In this document: piece by piece, positions 45,061-56,646 of the stretch
Layout of the letters: each line of letters begins with the position of its first letter
Position numbering within the stretch: the stretch's first letter is position 1
Assembly (NCBI GenBank): GCA_036927565.1
Contig: JAYESD010000002.1
Location: 148,125,167 to 148,189,166 of the forward strand
DNA from: Tuctoria greenei
Taxonomy: Eukaryota; Streptophyta; Magnoliopsida; Poales; Poaceae
Direction of reading: 5' to 3'
DNA length: 64,000 nt
Notes under the pieces: model-generated
Databases searched by the model: none
The model's input: the letters and a program-made list of their open reading frames with translations, nothing else
Told to the model about the DNA's origin: nothing
Made by a program: the position numbers and the translations under genes

Positions 45061-46373
45061 GGCCTCCAATGCCTTATGCACCTCGTGCTGATTTTCCTGG
45101 AGCCAATGTTCAAAACCAAGCTCGTCCCAATAATTCTGGTGGAGTTAAGAAGTGTTATACTTGTGGAGAAGCTGGACACTTTGCGCATCAATGTCCTAAG
45201 TCAGGTCTTGGTCAAGGAAGCAATGCACCGAGGCAAAACCCAAGACCCAATGGAGGACAGCCACAAGGAAGCCGTGGACAGCAGAATTTTGCTCGTGGCA
45301 ACGTGAACCATGTCTCTACGGAGGATGCTCAACAAGCGGATGACGTGGTCATTGGTATGTTTCTCGCCAACTCCAACCCCGCGACTATGTTATTTGATTC
45401 TGAAGCATCGCATTCATTCATTGCATCGAAGTATGTTGCCAAGTATAGTTTGCCTATCTCTCATATGAAGTTTACTCTGTTGGTTAAGTCTCCTGGAGGA
45501 GAGATGAGGACAAATATAGTATGTGCAAAAGTAAGCCTTAGAATAAGGGGGGGGGGGGTAGACTTCTCCGCCAACATCATTGTTTTAGATTCTCAAGGGT
45601 TGGACATTATACTTGGTATGGACTGGTTGAGGAAGCACAATGGAGTTATTGAGTGTGCCACGAAGACGGTGAAGTTGACCGATGAAGAAGGGATCACCAT
45701 AGAATTTGAAGCATCTCAAACCGCACCGAAGCAATTGGAATTGAATCATATGGAGGGTGACGCAATTGAGGAGATTCCGGTGGTGTGTGAATTTTTGGAT
45801 GTTTTTCCGAACGAGTTGCCAGGTATGCCACCCGATCGAGACATTGAGTTTGTTATTGATTTAATACCTGGAACTGCACCTATAGCTAAGAGGCCGTATA
45901 GGATGCCTCCTATGGAATTAGCGGAGCTCAAGAAGCAGATTCAAGAACAACTAGAGAAAGGTTTTATTCGCCCTAGCTCTTCACCTTGGGGAGCGCCCGT
46001 TCTATTTGTGGACAAGAAGGATGGATCCCAAAGGATGTGCGTGGATTACCGAGCTCTCAACGAGGTGACCATCAAGAACAAGTACACCTTGCCCCGTATA
46101 GAGGATTTGTTTGATCAGATGAAAGGTGCCTGTGTGTTTTCCAAGATTGATTTGAGGTCAGGTTACTTTCAAATGAAGATTAGACCGTCGGACATACCCA
46201 AAACAGCTTTTAGGACACGATATGGATCTTATGAGTACACCGTGATGTCTTTTGGATTGACAAATGCGCCTGCCTACTTTATGTACCTCATGAATAAAGT
46301 CTTCATGGAGTACTTGGATAAGTTCGTTGTGGTGTTTATTGATGATATTATGATCTACTCGAAGGATGAGTAG
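45048..46373 (+). pseudogene. pol: Chromovirus zinc knuckle, protease and RT, ends in premature stop
   Basis: The knuckle CYTCGEAGHFAHQC (about 45154-45195) keeps all ligands. The protease reads FDSEASHSFI near 45393, with Glu replacing the active-site Gly. A 12-G run at 45547-45558 lies in the protease. RT runs from about 45900 (KRPYRMPPMELAELKKQI) through VDYRALNEVTIKNKY and SKIDLRSGYFQMKI to the catalytic VVFIDDIMIYS near 46330. The TAG at 46371-46373 is in frame, and a one-base frameshift follows near 46468. Confidence 0.93.
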
Positions 46374-47580
46374 GAACATGAGGAACACTTGAGGCTTACG
46401 CTGCAAAAATTGAAGGAGCATCAATTGTATGCCAAGTTCAACAAGTGCCAGTTTTGGTTGAAAGAGGTGCCTTTTTGGGTCATATAATCTCAGGAGGAGG
46501 AGTATCAGTTGACCCCGAAAAAGTGAGAGACGTGTTGAAGTGGGAGCCGCCGCAAAACGTCAAGGAAATAAGGAGTTTTCTTGGGATGGCTGGATATTAC
46601 CGTCGGTTTATCAAGGATTTTTCCAAGATAGCCAAGCCCATGACGGAATTGCTAATGAATGGAAAGACGTTCCAATGGACTCAAGCTTGTCAGGATAGCT
46701 TTGAGGAGTTAAAGAAAAGGTTGACAACCGCGCCGGTGTTAGTATTACCGGACGTGAGCAAGAGTTTTGATATATATTGTGATGCATCAAGACAAGGATT
46801 AGGATGTGTGCTCATGCAAGAAGGCCAAGTGGTAGCTTATGCATCGAGGCAACTAAAGAAACATGAGTTGAATTATCCTACACATGACCTTGAACTCGCA
46901 GCCGTGGTACACGCCTTGAAGATATGGAGACACTATGTTTTTGGTCATCGATGTGAGATTTATACGGATCACAAGAGTCTCAAGTACATATTTACGCAAA
47001 CGGATCTGAATCTGAGGCAACACCGATGGTTGGAGCTCATCAAGGATTATGATGTGGGGATCAACTATCACCCAGGGAAGGCCAATGTAGTGGCAGATGC
47101 TTTGAGCCAAAAAGGAGTAAGTCATCAACTCACAGTTCTAGAGCTGCCATCCGAGTTATGCAAGGAGTTCAAACGGTTAAACCTTGGATTCATAAATGAG
47201 ATGGGAACGATGGAAGTCAACCCAACATTAGAGCAGGAAATACGGGAAGGACAGACAAAGGACAAGGAAATACAGGAAATCAAGGAAAGGACCGAAGAAG
47301 GGAGAGAATTCAGATTTGATGAAGACGAACATGGTACCTTATGGCTTGGAAAGAGGATCGTTGTGCCTAATGTAAAGCATACTCGGGAGACAATATTAAA
47401 GGAGGCACATGACTCGCCTTACTCAATTCACCCTGGTTGTACAAAGATGTACAAAGACTTGAAGACTTGCTATTGGTGGGATAGCATGAAGAAGGACATA
47501 GCCGAATATGTTGCACTTTGTGATGTGTGCCGACGAGTTAAAGCTGAACATCAAAGGCCAGCCGGATTGTTACCCATTGA
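46374..47580 (+). pseudogene. pol: Chromovirus RT thumb, RNase H and integrase zinc finger
   Basis: From 46445 an open frame holds FLGHIISGGGVSVDPEKV and the RT connection. RNase H follows, with FDIYCDASRQGLGCVL near 46766, LELAAVVHALKIWRHY, TDHKSLKYIF and KANVVADALS. The integrase H2C2 zinc finger (HPGCTKMYKDL...CDVCRRVKAEHQ) is at about 47430-47560. A small deletion near 47575 shifts the frame before the integrase core. Confidence 0.93.
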
Positions 47581-47581
47581 A

Positions 47582-48707
47582 GATCCCTGAGTGGAAGTGG
47601 GAAGAGATTGGTATGGACTTTATAGTTGGATTACCGCGAACTCAGTCTGGCTATGATTCAATATGGGTTATTGTGGATTGGGTGACAAAGTCAGCTCATT
47701 TTGTCCCTGTGAAGACCAAGTATACAGCTGCACGATTGGCCAAAATATACATGGAGCATATTTTGTGTCGACACGGAGTACCGAAGAAGATAGTCTCGGA
47801 TAGAGGTTCTCAATTTACCTCCAGATTTTGGCAAAAATTGCATGAAGCTTTGGGAACGAGGTCGAATTTTAGTTCAGCATATCATCCTCAAACGGATGGA
47901 CAAACCGAGAGGACCAATCAGATTTTGGAGGACATGTTACGATGTGCTTTAAAGCATGGGAAAAGTTGGGACAAAAGCTTGCCATACGCGGAATTTTCAT
48001 ACAACAATAGTTACCAAGCAAGCTTGAAAATGTCACCATATGAAGCGCTTTATGGGAGGAAGTGTAGGACACCTTTATTCTGGAATGAGGCAGGAGAAGC
48101 TCAAGTATTTGGTCCAGATGTGTTGCAAGAAGCCGAAACGCAAGTCCAAATAATTCGTGAAAACTTGAGGGCTGCCCAATCAAGATAAAAAGGATATGCG
48201 GACAATAGGAGAAGGAAATTAGCCTTTGAAATAGGAGATTTTTTTTACCTCAAGGTGTCACCTATGAGAGGTCATAAGAGGTTTAACATAAGAGGCAAGC
48301 TCGCACCTCGCTATATTGGACCATTCAAGATTTTGGACAAAAGAGGAGAAGTAGCATATAAGTTGGAGATGCCAGCTCATCTTTCAGACGTACATGATGT
48401 GTTTCATGTTTCCCAACTCAAGAAGTGTCTCAGGGTGCCGGAAGAACAAGTGCCGATGGACGAGTTAGAACTTTAGGAGGATTTGTCTTATGTCGAGCAA
48501 CCTATCAAGATCCTGGACGTGAAGGAAAGGGTCACGAGGAATAAGAGGATCCGTTGGTGCAAAGTGCAATGGAAACACCATACAGAAGCCGAAGCTACGT
48601 GGGAACGCGAAAAAGACCTGAAGGCAGAATTCCCGCATCTTTTCTCCACGCTATCGAATCTCGAGGGCGAGATTCACTTTAAGGGGGGTAGGTTTGTAAC
48701 ACCCTAA
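47582..48707 (+). pseudogene. pol: Chromovirus integrase core and chromodomain, two stops
   Basis: The integrase catalytic triad is visible: Asp in GMDFIVGLPR near 47612, Asp in SDRGSQF near 47798 and Glu in GQTERTNQ near 47900. TAA at 48186-48188 and TAG at 48474-48476 interrupt a single frame. After them, RWCKVQWKHHTEAEATWE (about 48553-48606) is a chromodomain, expected to bind modified histone H3 and guide insertion to heterochromatin. The frame closes at 48705-48707, inside the 3' LTR. Confidence 0.93.
48681..48694 (+). other. Polypurine tract of the chromovirus
   Basis: AAGGGGGGTAGGTT directly before the LTR start TGTAACACC. It lies inside the final codons of the pol frame. Confidence 0.88.
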
Positions 48708-51394
48708 ATTTTCGCATCATGCGTTGCATACATGATCATGCATTAAACATTAGTAGGATAACAGAAAGATAATAAAAGATAAAACATACATATAGGGTGT
48801 AGCAAAAGAAGAAAAGGAAAATAATAGCATAAAACTTGTAATAGGGAATAAGTATAAAAATAACAATAATATATATAAATAATATATATAATAATATATA
48901 AAAAATAAAATAAAATATAAATAATAATATATACAAAAATAATATATATATATATATAAAAATAATAAAATAAAAAGAAAGAAAAAAAACAAAATGACCG
49001 CCCGCTGGCCAGGCCGAGCGGCCCAGCCAGCAGCGGCCTCCCGCGCGGCCCCCGCTGGGCCCCAGCACCCCGCCTCTCGCGCGACCGACGCGCGCAGCGC
49101 GCCTCCCGCGCGATTCCGCCGCCTGGCCTTGGGCCCCGCGCCGACCGCGCCTGCGCCCCTGGGCCCCGCGCCACCCGCACTGGCCCCGACCGAGTCGGAT
49201 GCGCCTTGGCTCACGCGCGATGCCCTGGCCGACTCGGCCCTGGCGCGTGTAGCCCCGCCTATATAAACACAGCCTCCGTACGGTTCCACGATCGCAGAAA
49301 AACACAGCCGCCAGAAACGCCGCCGGTACAGAGGGAAAAAAAAGCACCAGAGGTTGCGCCGCAGGGAAGAAAAGGAGGAAAAAGGAGGGGAAGAAGAGGA
49401 GGAAAAAGAGGAGGGTACCGCCGTCCACCGGAGATCTTCGTCGTCGTCACGTCGCCGTCGTCGTGCCGCCGAGGGACTGCTGCGCATCTACTTCGTCTAT
49501 GCGTCGTCTTCGTTCCGCGATCTTCGGAGCCGTCGCATCTACGGTAGGGTTCCTTTCTCCGATGCGAATTTTAGCGACGTATTAGATCTAATAGACGTAA
49601 TTTAACCATAGTTGCACCATGAATTTATTTTCAGCAGTATTAATCCCCGCTAAAACCCCCGTAAACTCGTATGAACACGTATGAACTAGTTGCATCTAAT
49701 TAATAAACAACTGTAGTTAATCAATTATTAAACTTTGCATGCATGCATATCATCGCGTGTTGAATAATGAGTGTGCATCATGTTGATTTGTATGTATATT
49801 CTTGTATGTGTGATCACGAGTAGAGGAAAGTGCTCAAGAGATCGTGTACGAGGATTTTCAGAACCAAGACTTCGAAGCGCTTGAGCAACCCTATCCGTCA
49901 GAACAAGGCAAGTGTCCTTGAAGCATATTGATCCTATTTTTTAAAATAAATGTTTTGTTTGCAAACTGCATGCTTGTGTCAATTTGATGGGAATCCTATG
50001 GTAGGAAGTTTACTAGATTTGTTTAACCACCCTTGTCACCTGGAATATATGGTAGAGAGTCGGGAAGGGTTTTTACCTTTTTGCTTCGCTTAATTAATTG
50101 TGATGGCAAACAACACTACACATTTAATTATGCATCAATGATATTCTGGTTAATGTGAATTGGTCAATATGATGGGTGATCTAAGCAAGCCTGGTATGTG
50201 GATGGGTTGGATGTTATGGTGGTTTGCTTGCTTTAGATCTACGGACCGGTTCATGCGAGAATAGGCTAGGACTACAGTGCCACCACGAGGCCAAGTATGG
50301 GTGCGGCGTAGCTGATTAATTAGGACTTTGCTAGTGCTGTTTGGACCATTGTGGATGCTCAGGGAAGGGGTAGTCGGATTGGGTTTGTTGATGATTGGCG
50401 GGACTACCCTGGGATCCGAATGGCTCAAGAGGGGGCCCTTGGTTGAAGATGTGCTCAGTGGGAGACATCGCCACCGGTGAAACCTCAGTGGGGTCTAAAT
50501 AGGCTAGTAATCCCTTTGTAAAGGCTATTTTGTGATCTCTTGGCCATACACCAAAGGAAGTGTAATTGGCATAAGGGAGGTTCTTTAGTCGCCGACGGGT
50601 GATGAAATCACAAACACGTGGGTAAAGTGGTACAAACTCTGCAGAGTATTAAAACTATCATGATAGCCGTGCTCCCGGTTATGAGCGCCTGGATGACCTA
50701 CATGATTAGAGGGAAATTGGGATTTGGGATGGTTATGGTTTGATAATGGTTATGGTTTGGTAATGGTTATGGTTGATATTATGATTATGGTTATGGTTAT
50801 GGGATGGAATTATGGTTTATGACATTGATTATGGTTATTGGCAATGGTAAATTATGGACTGGTATTATGATGGTTACATGGTTTATGATGGATTTATTTC
50901 ACATGAATATGATACATTGCTTTTCAAATGTTTTACTGTACTTTTCAGCACTTAGCCATTATTATTGTCGTCATTTGAATCAGCCACATGTCATACTTTC
51001 CACACTTGCTGAGTACGACATGTACTCACTCTTGCAGTCCCCCCCAACAGTTGCAGGTCAGGATTGTGAGTTTAATGGTGATAATGCGGAGTTCTAGGCC
51101 GTGTCTACGGTCAGCTTTGCCTGTGGTGTTACTGGAGCTGCGCTATCCTTTTTGCTTAGTTTGCTTAGTTGCTTAATTAGTTTATTTTCGCTGCATTAGT
51201 TGAACTTGTCATTATTATTCATTAGAGCTTGTATTCGAGGATAATCTGGTTTGTGTAATAAAGTTTGGTTAATTAATCTTGTTCTGTGGTAATTTTCTGT
51301 ATACTCTTTTGTGATTGCACTCGTGTATGTGTGTTGAACATCCTGGGCACATATATGCATTAGCTTGGTTCAGTTTTCGGAACCGGGCGTCACA
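48695..51394 (+). repeat. 3' LTR of the chromovirus, 2700 bp, full length
   Basis: TGTAACACC to GCGTCACA. It matches the 5' LTR almost base for base outside the 5' LTR deletion. TATA box at 49259-49266. A degenerate ATGGTT repeat lies at about 50720-50880, in the segment missing from the 5' LTR. It resembles a similar stretch in the solo LTR near 40760. Confidence 0.93.
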
Positions 51395-51399
51395 ATCTT

Positions 51400-51935
51400 C
51401 CTCTCTCCGGTCATATGATTTGTGCATCTACTATCAAGAGCCCACTTGGTTCCACCAGAGGAGTATGCCTATGAAATGGAGTTAGTCGTGGCTTTAGGTA
51501 CCCAAGCGGTGTTAGATCCTTTGATGTTAGTCAAGAGGCACTTGGGGACCCACACGCAAGGTTTTGGACTCCTCGGAGTGGCCCAACATACCTAGCATAA
51601 GGCTTTCCAAACTTGTTCCTTAATAAAACATATAAAGCATCAAAATCATGAAACAATGGATGAGGTTCCTTTTTAGGCATGTCATGTGAAGTAGCAATGT
51701 TCTTTCCTTTGTCATTATTATATGAACCTCCTTTGACAAAAACAATAAAGTATTTGCCATTCTTGGGAGTTTGGCATTTTGCCTCTTCTCCCTAGAAAAG
51801 CCAAGACCATCCTTGACAAGAGGATGTTTTGTGTTGGTATATGCACTACATGCATATGCCATACTCTCCTTGTCAAAGATGCCACCTTTTGGTGCTTGCT
51901 GATTTTGTGCCACTTTAATCTCATCTTTTAGTTTT
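51400..51935 (-). pseudogene. Element B protease and linker, broken
   Basis: The minus-strand protease motif reads WALDSRCTNHMTG near 51415-51455. The Gly of the DSG active site is Arg, so the protease would be inactive. Upstream, 51913-51620 is the Lys-rich linker seen in element A (KHPLVKDGLGFSREKRQN-type). The chromovirus inserted just after the protease motif. Confidence 0.85.
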
Positions 51936-51939
51936 AGAA

Positions 51940-53764
51940 TTAAGTTAGAGCATTTGCAAGATTAAGGTGTTTCGGATTTTCGGATTTGACATTTCTATAA
52001 GGTGAGATTTTAGAGGAAGAAGGTGTATTGACTTTGAGAGACACCACTTGTGTTTCAAGGATCTTATTAACTTTTTTCAAGCTAACAAGTTCATCCTTTA
52101 GCACAATTGTAGTGTTCTTAAGGTTTGAGCAAGTTTCCTTGATCAAAGCGAGTTTACGCTCAAGTTCTTTGCTTCTTTCTCTTTCAAGCTCCAAGAGCTC
52201 CTCAAACTCTTGACATATCCCCTTTTGTGGGATGAGAATGTCCTCTTGATGGTTGATGAGCTCTTCCTTCTCAAATATCTCACCTGACAACATCATCAAT
52301 CTTTTCAATGTACTCTTACTCATATCTTTAAGCATATATTCATTTTCACCATCACTATCAAAGTTGTCATGTGAAGAAATTGAAGAAGATGGTTTAGATT
52401 TAACCTTATTTCTTCCTTCCTTGGCCATGAGGCATGTTGGCCTTGAGCTCTCCAAGTTGGGGAAGAGCTTGTTCTCCATGGTTGATCTCTTCATGGCAAT
52501 TGTTGTCATCTTCTCTTCTTCGTCGGAGGAGGAGTCTTCATTTGAATCTCACTCCTTCCCAAGGTGGGCTTGTCCCAGTTGCTTCTTCTTCTTCTGGAAG
52601 TATTTATTCTCTTGGCACTTGCCCTCCTTCTTTTTCTTGTTTTCTTCATGTGGGCAATCCACAATGAAGTACCCATATTCCCCACAATTGTAACAAGTCC
52701 TCTTTGATCTTGTCTTGGGCTTGTCCTTGTTCTTGCTTTTACGATGGTAGCTTCCACTCCTCCTTCTCATCATCCTCTTGAAATTTTTGATGAAAAGCGT
52801 CTCTTCATCATCGGTGTTAGGGTTATCTTCATCACTCTCTTCTTGGAGATCTTGATGATGTCGCCTTGAATGCAACATCTTTCTTCTTGGAGGAGGTGAG
52901 ATTTTGGAGGTCTTTATAGAACATGGCTTCTATCTCCATCATCTCATAGTTGATAATTCTCCCTAGCACCGATTCGGGAGTCATCTTGTGGAATCCGGGA
53001 CTCTGCCAAATCATGGAGTAAAAAGCGACGTTTCAAGGCATGAGTGCCCAAATCAACTTCTTTACCACTTCGAGGTCCGTCCATCTAATGCGCCCATATG
53101 AGTGGCTCTTGTTGATGAGGATCTTGAGGCGGTTGTATATGTCATGGGGGGTTTCACCATCCATGATGGTGAACCTTCCAAGTTCTCCTTCGATCATCTT
53201 GATCTTGGCCTCTCTTATCACACGATTGCCCTCATGCGTCGTCTTGAGGGTGTCCCAAATGTACTTGGCCACCTCCAACCCATGAATTCGATTGAACTCC
53301 TCTCGAGTCAAGGAGGAGGTGATCACTCCAGCCACTAGAGCATTGTGGTGGAGTAGGACGGCTTGCTCCGGGGTCACGTCTTCCTCATTCTTGGTAAGAT
53401 GAACACCTGTCAAAACAATTTGCCACAAGCTAGGGTTTAAGGAAACGAGGCGCACCTTGATGTTTTTCTTCCACATAGTATGATCATTTCCATCAAATTG
53501 AGGAGGTTTCCCAATATGAATAGACAAGTAATGATTATTATGAGTTAGCCGCTCATAATTGTAAGGATATCGAGTGTAGTCTCGTGAACCACTCCCATTG
53601 GCGTTGTTGGTCTCCTTCTTGGGAAGATTCAGCTACTCACGAAGTCGGGCCTTGAGTAGGCGCATTTCCTCATCATCATTTGGATCATCTTGGAGCACAT
53701 CGATGTTCTTCCTCTTGTCATCATCGACGATTATCGAAGATTGGTTTTCGCCCTTGTTGGCCAT
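51940..53764 (-). pseudogene. gag: Element B gag, broken
   Basis: The ATG at 53764 (MANKGENQSSIIVDDDK) starts an acidic N-terminus that meets a TAG at 53633-53635. The gag domain is at 53527-53033 (PPQFDGNDHTMWKKNIK, MIEGELGRF), with TGA at 53033-53035 and a frameshift near 52900. The knuckle CYNCGEYGYFIVDC (about 52652-52695) has Tyr for the zinc-binding His, as in element A. A TGA at 52549-52551 follows GKE, exactly as in element A, before the MTTIAMK segment at 52509 and a coiled coil to 51940. Confidence 0.88.
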
Positions 53765-53802
53765 CTTCTCTCAAAGTAGTTAGACTCTTGTCGGAGAGAC
53801 CT

Positions 53803-53814
53803 GCTCTAATACCA
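53803..53814 (-). other. Primer binding site of element B (tRNA-iMet, one mismatch)
   Basis: The minus strand reads TGGTATTAGAGC, one C-to-T change from the tRNA-Met complement, two bases inside the LTR end TTTCA. Confidence 0.9.
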
Positions 53815-53816
53815 AT

Positions 53817-55368
53817 TGAAATAGCCTAGAGGGGGGTGAATAGGCAATAATAAAAAATGTAGACTTAATTAAAAATTGTCCTGTCAATACAAGTCGGACT
53901 TGTATGACTGGAAATCGGACTTGTCTGAGTGAAATCGGACAAGTCTGATTTAGCGGGGATAAGTCTGACTGAACCTACAGGAAAGTACTAAAAATGAAGT
54001 TTTTCTACAATTTAGTAAATAGAAGTACGTCCAAGCAGTTCTAGTAGTTGATGGAACAAGATTAAGTACTAGAAACGAAGTAAACCTAGATGATCACTAG
54101 AAACTAAGAACTTTGCCAGAATGTAAAGGTGACAATGGACAAGAGATTTTTCTCCTGAGGTTCAGCTTCACGAAGAAACCTACATCCCCATTGAGGAGTC
54201 GACGAAGCACTGGGCCTAACAGCCCTAACCTCGCCAAGATGCCTCAAAGGTCAAGTCATGGATGCTCCACTATCACAAGAGATTACAAACTTCCCCGAAT
54301 CAAGAAATCACACAGGAAATCACGGGGCGACACGTAACCGTCTAGGGGAGAACCCCAAGAGTAAAAAACACGCAATCACGAAGAAACTTGGCAAATCAAA
54401 CATTGCTGAACACCCTATGGACTTCTCTTGCCAAGTCTCATAATCACTCCTTCACCCTTCCCCAAAAACATAGATTTGGGCTCAAGAGGGTGAAGAACAA
54501 GGAAGGAGGCTTTCTTAACGGTTTGAGGCGGTTCTGAGAGTTTTTGTAGGGTTAGGCTTTGATTGGGGATGAAATCTCTAGCTATTTATACTCCAAAAGT
54601 GATTTTAGCCGTTAGATGACAGCCCGCTCGGACAAGTCTGACATAACCTCAGACATTTCTGACCTGCTGACATCAAAGACAGTACAGCTAACCATTTTGA
54701 TTTGAATCTACGCGTAAAAGCCACGTCGGACAAGTCCAACTAATCTCGGACATGTTTGACATGCAAGGAGAGACTTTTCAACTCAAACTAATCCAAGGCA
54801 CTAAGTCAGAAAAGTCTACCTCAGTTATGTCCGACCCACTTCGGACATGTCTAAAATAGAATAGAGACAATTCAGACTTGTCTGAACACCCATCTCGGAC
54901 AATTCTGAGTTTCAAACACTTAGAAAATCTTCTAAGTCAAGTACCTCAAACATGACTGACCCTCTTCTGAGATGTTTGATTTTGAACAGAGAGTATTTGG
55001 ACATGTCTGACATATAGATTTGGACATGTCTGAATTCCACCAGAGAGGTTTCAGACTTATCTGTCCCAAGGCGTCAGACAAGTCCGACCCTGACACTTAG
55101 GGTTTTCCTAAAACCTACCCAAGAGGTTGAGCTCCCATTGGACTCACTAAGTTTCCGCACGTCGTGTCCCTCTTAATAGTACAGATTTTCCTATGACTCA
55201 AGGAGAAATAAAAAACTTGTTTCTACTTCACTTTTCACGCCTTTTCTCCTTTTTCATGAATTCCACTATGTACTAAATTTTATGCACGAACTCAACCAAA
55301 CACATTAGCTTTTTAATTGTTTGTCATTAAACAACCAAAAACCAACAAGGGACCTAGATCCACTTTCA
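53817..55368 (-). repeat. 5' LTR of element B, 1552 bp, with TATA box and palindrome array
   Basis: Plus orientation TGAAATAGCCTAGAGG to CCACTTTCA. The TATA box is on the minus strand at 54592-54600. Upstream in element orientation (about 54625-55090) lie many GGACAAGTC, GGACATGTC and GACTTGTCTGA motifs. A smaller group lies at 53893-53975 near the primer site. Divergence from the 3' LTR is plainly larger than between the chromovirus LTRs. Confidence 0.92.
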
Positions 55369-55718
55369 CGAGGTGCATCCTTCCCAAGATAATGCTTCCC
55401 TTTTCCTTGTGTCTTCTTGCCACCACCAGAGTTTCCATTGGACGAACCGCCTTGCACGCGGTTGCCAAGTTGAGCCTGCCACTCCTCCTTGGTGAGAAGT
55501 AACTTTGAGCCTCCCTCCTGCTCAGCATAAATTTTATATCTCTCTTTGGATTCCTTGAAATAGCTGATGATTTCTTCAATCGTCGTCGTGTTCAAATCCA
55601 CAAGGATGTCGATGCACACCGCCAGCTGTGAGTAGCGCTTGGGGACGATGCGCAGCCATTTCTGCGGGATATTCTTCTCGCTTATGGGGTCTCCAAGATC
55701 ACCGAGTCTCGATGCTAG
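55369..55718 (-). pseudogene. gag: Element D gag fragment right of element B
   Basis: Minus-strand frame from the 55719 LTR boundary: LASRLGDLGDPISEKNI, WLRIVPKRYSQLAV, TTTIEEIISYFKE, and a basic Gly/Lys tail with GKHYLGKDAPR ending at the element B LTR. It is the C-terminal half of a Copia gag domain. It leads into the knuckle at 31405-31455 on the other side of B. The frame extends a little into the LTR at 55719, but that part is not gag. Confidence 0.82.
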
Positions 55719-56646
55719 TGTAGTATCAAGGAGCACTGGAAAAACTAGAAAAAGGGGGCGAATGGTACATTTAAACGTTTTCAGCGGAAGCAACAAAAAT
55801 CCCTCGGCAGAAAACTAATCTAATAAAGAAACTATGTGTGCGACTGATCTAGATGAGTTAAACCATGAAAAAACTAGTATATATGGTATATAATCAAGCC
55901 ACAGAGACACCACAACAAGAATCACAATAAATAGTTGAGTAAAACTCAGGTTATGACCAAAACCCTGAGCGAAAGTCAAAATGTTCTAAAAGAGAGCAAA
56001 CAGATCTACTATACTGCAAAGAAACTCGTATTACGCAAAAACTATAAATCCAATGACCTTGAAATTTTCATAGATGTCAGAGTATTGAGTTGTGAAGACA
56101 ACACAAAAAGAATCACGTCAATTGAAGTAGTAAAATGCAAGTTATGATCAAAACACCACAGAGAGGTCGCGCAGTGCAGAAACTCAACAAGAAAGACTTA
56201 ATGAAAACAAGTCCGACGAACAAGGCACAAAAGCTCCTCTAAACTAAGAATTTTATTGATAAAAACACAAGATAAACAGCCCCAAAGTCGTGCACCGCGT
56301 GCTCTGACCTCCCTTGCTTATATAACCATCCCTCGGATCAACTCAAACAAAATTAAGACTCTAATCCTACTCAGTTTCAAACGAAACTTTCCATAACTGC
56401 ACAAGACTCTTCTATACTCAAATAGAAGCAATCTTAAGACTTACAAACACCTTGGTAACGTACTAAATATTCCTAAAACAACTCAACTTAGTGACCCACA
56501 CGAAATCTAACCAAAACAAACTATAAACTTTCCATAATCAAACCATAACCACCTCAGTCGCAGTTTGAGGCATAATCTAGCCAGTTCGACTTTCCGGCCA
56601 CATCTCCACGTTCATATCTCTTCATCACGCCTTGGAACCATGTTGT
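55719..56646 (-). repeat. Partial element C-family LTR (3' half), in element D gag
   Basis: In minus orientation it matches element C LTR from about 4671 to its end (CCTACA). It includes the TATA region (inverted, near 56315) and the MITE empty site (near 56430-56440). The outer edge TGTAGTATC at 55719 is the LTR terminus, with GCTAG flanking it. The other edge is cut by an Athila-type LTR at 56647. The open frame at 55935-56147 on the plus strand is incidental. Confidence 0.82.

Larger units (their letters stand above)
41954..51394 (+). mobile_element. Del/Tekay-type Gypsy chromovirus, 9441 bp, TSD ATCTT
   Basis: 5' LTR 41954-43861, primer site 43865-43876, gag-pol 44134-48707, polypurine tract 48681-48694, 3' LTR 48695-51394. 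The flanks are ATCTT at 41949-41953 and 51395-51399. Domain order is gag, protease, RT, RNase H, integrase, chromodomain, which defines a chromovirus. Only three stops and three frameshifts are seen, and the LTRs are nearly identical where compared, so it is the youngest large insertion here. Confidence 0.95.
31501..55368 (-). mobile_element. Element B: Sirevirus-like Copia retrotransposon with two Gypsy insertions
   Basis: Minus strand: 5' LTR 53817-55368, primer site 53803-53814, gag, protease, integrase, RT, RNase H, post-pol ORF, polypurine tract and 3' LTR 31501-33081. A solo LTR (38467-41387) and a chromovirus (41954-51394) lie inside pol. Flanking 5-mers TAAGG (31496-31500) and CGAGG (55369-55373) agree at three of five bases. 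The two differences fit CG decaying to TA. Gag and pol blocks align with element A throughout. Confidence 0.93.
27714..55718 (-). mobile_element. Element D: Ty1/Copia retrotransposon split by element B
   Basis: Minus strand. The 3' LTR is at 27714-28054, then polypurine tract, RNase H, RT, integrase, protease and gag knuckle up to 31500. Element B (31501-55368) follows, and then the rest of gag at 55369-55718. The gag frame lines up across B, and the flanks of B (TAAGG and CGAGG) look like a decayed duplication. The 5' part of gag and the 5' LTR are missing or outside the window, cut off by the LTR at 55719. Confidence 0.85.
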
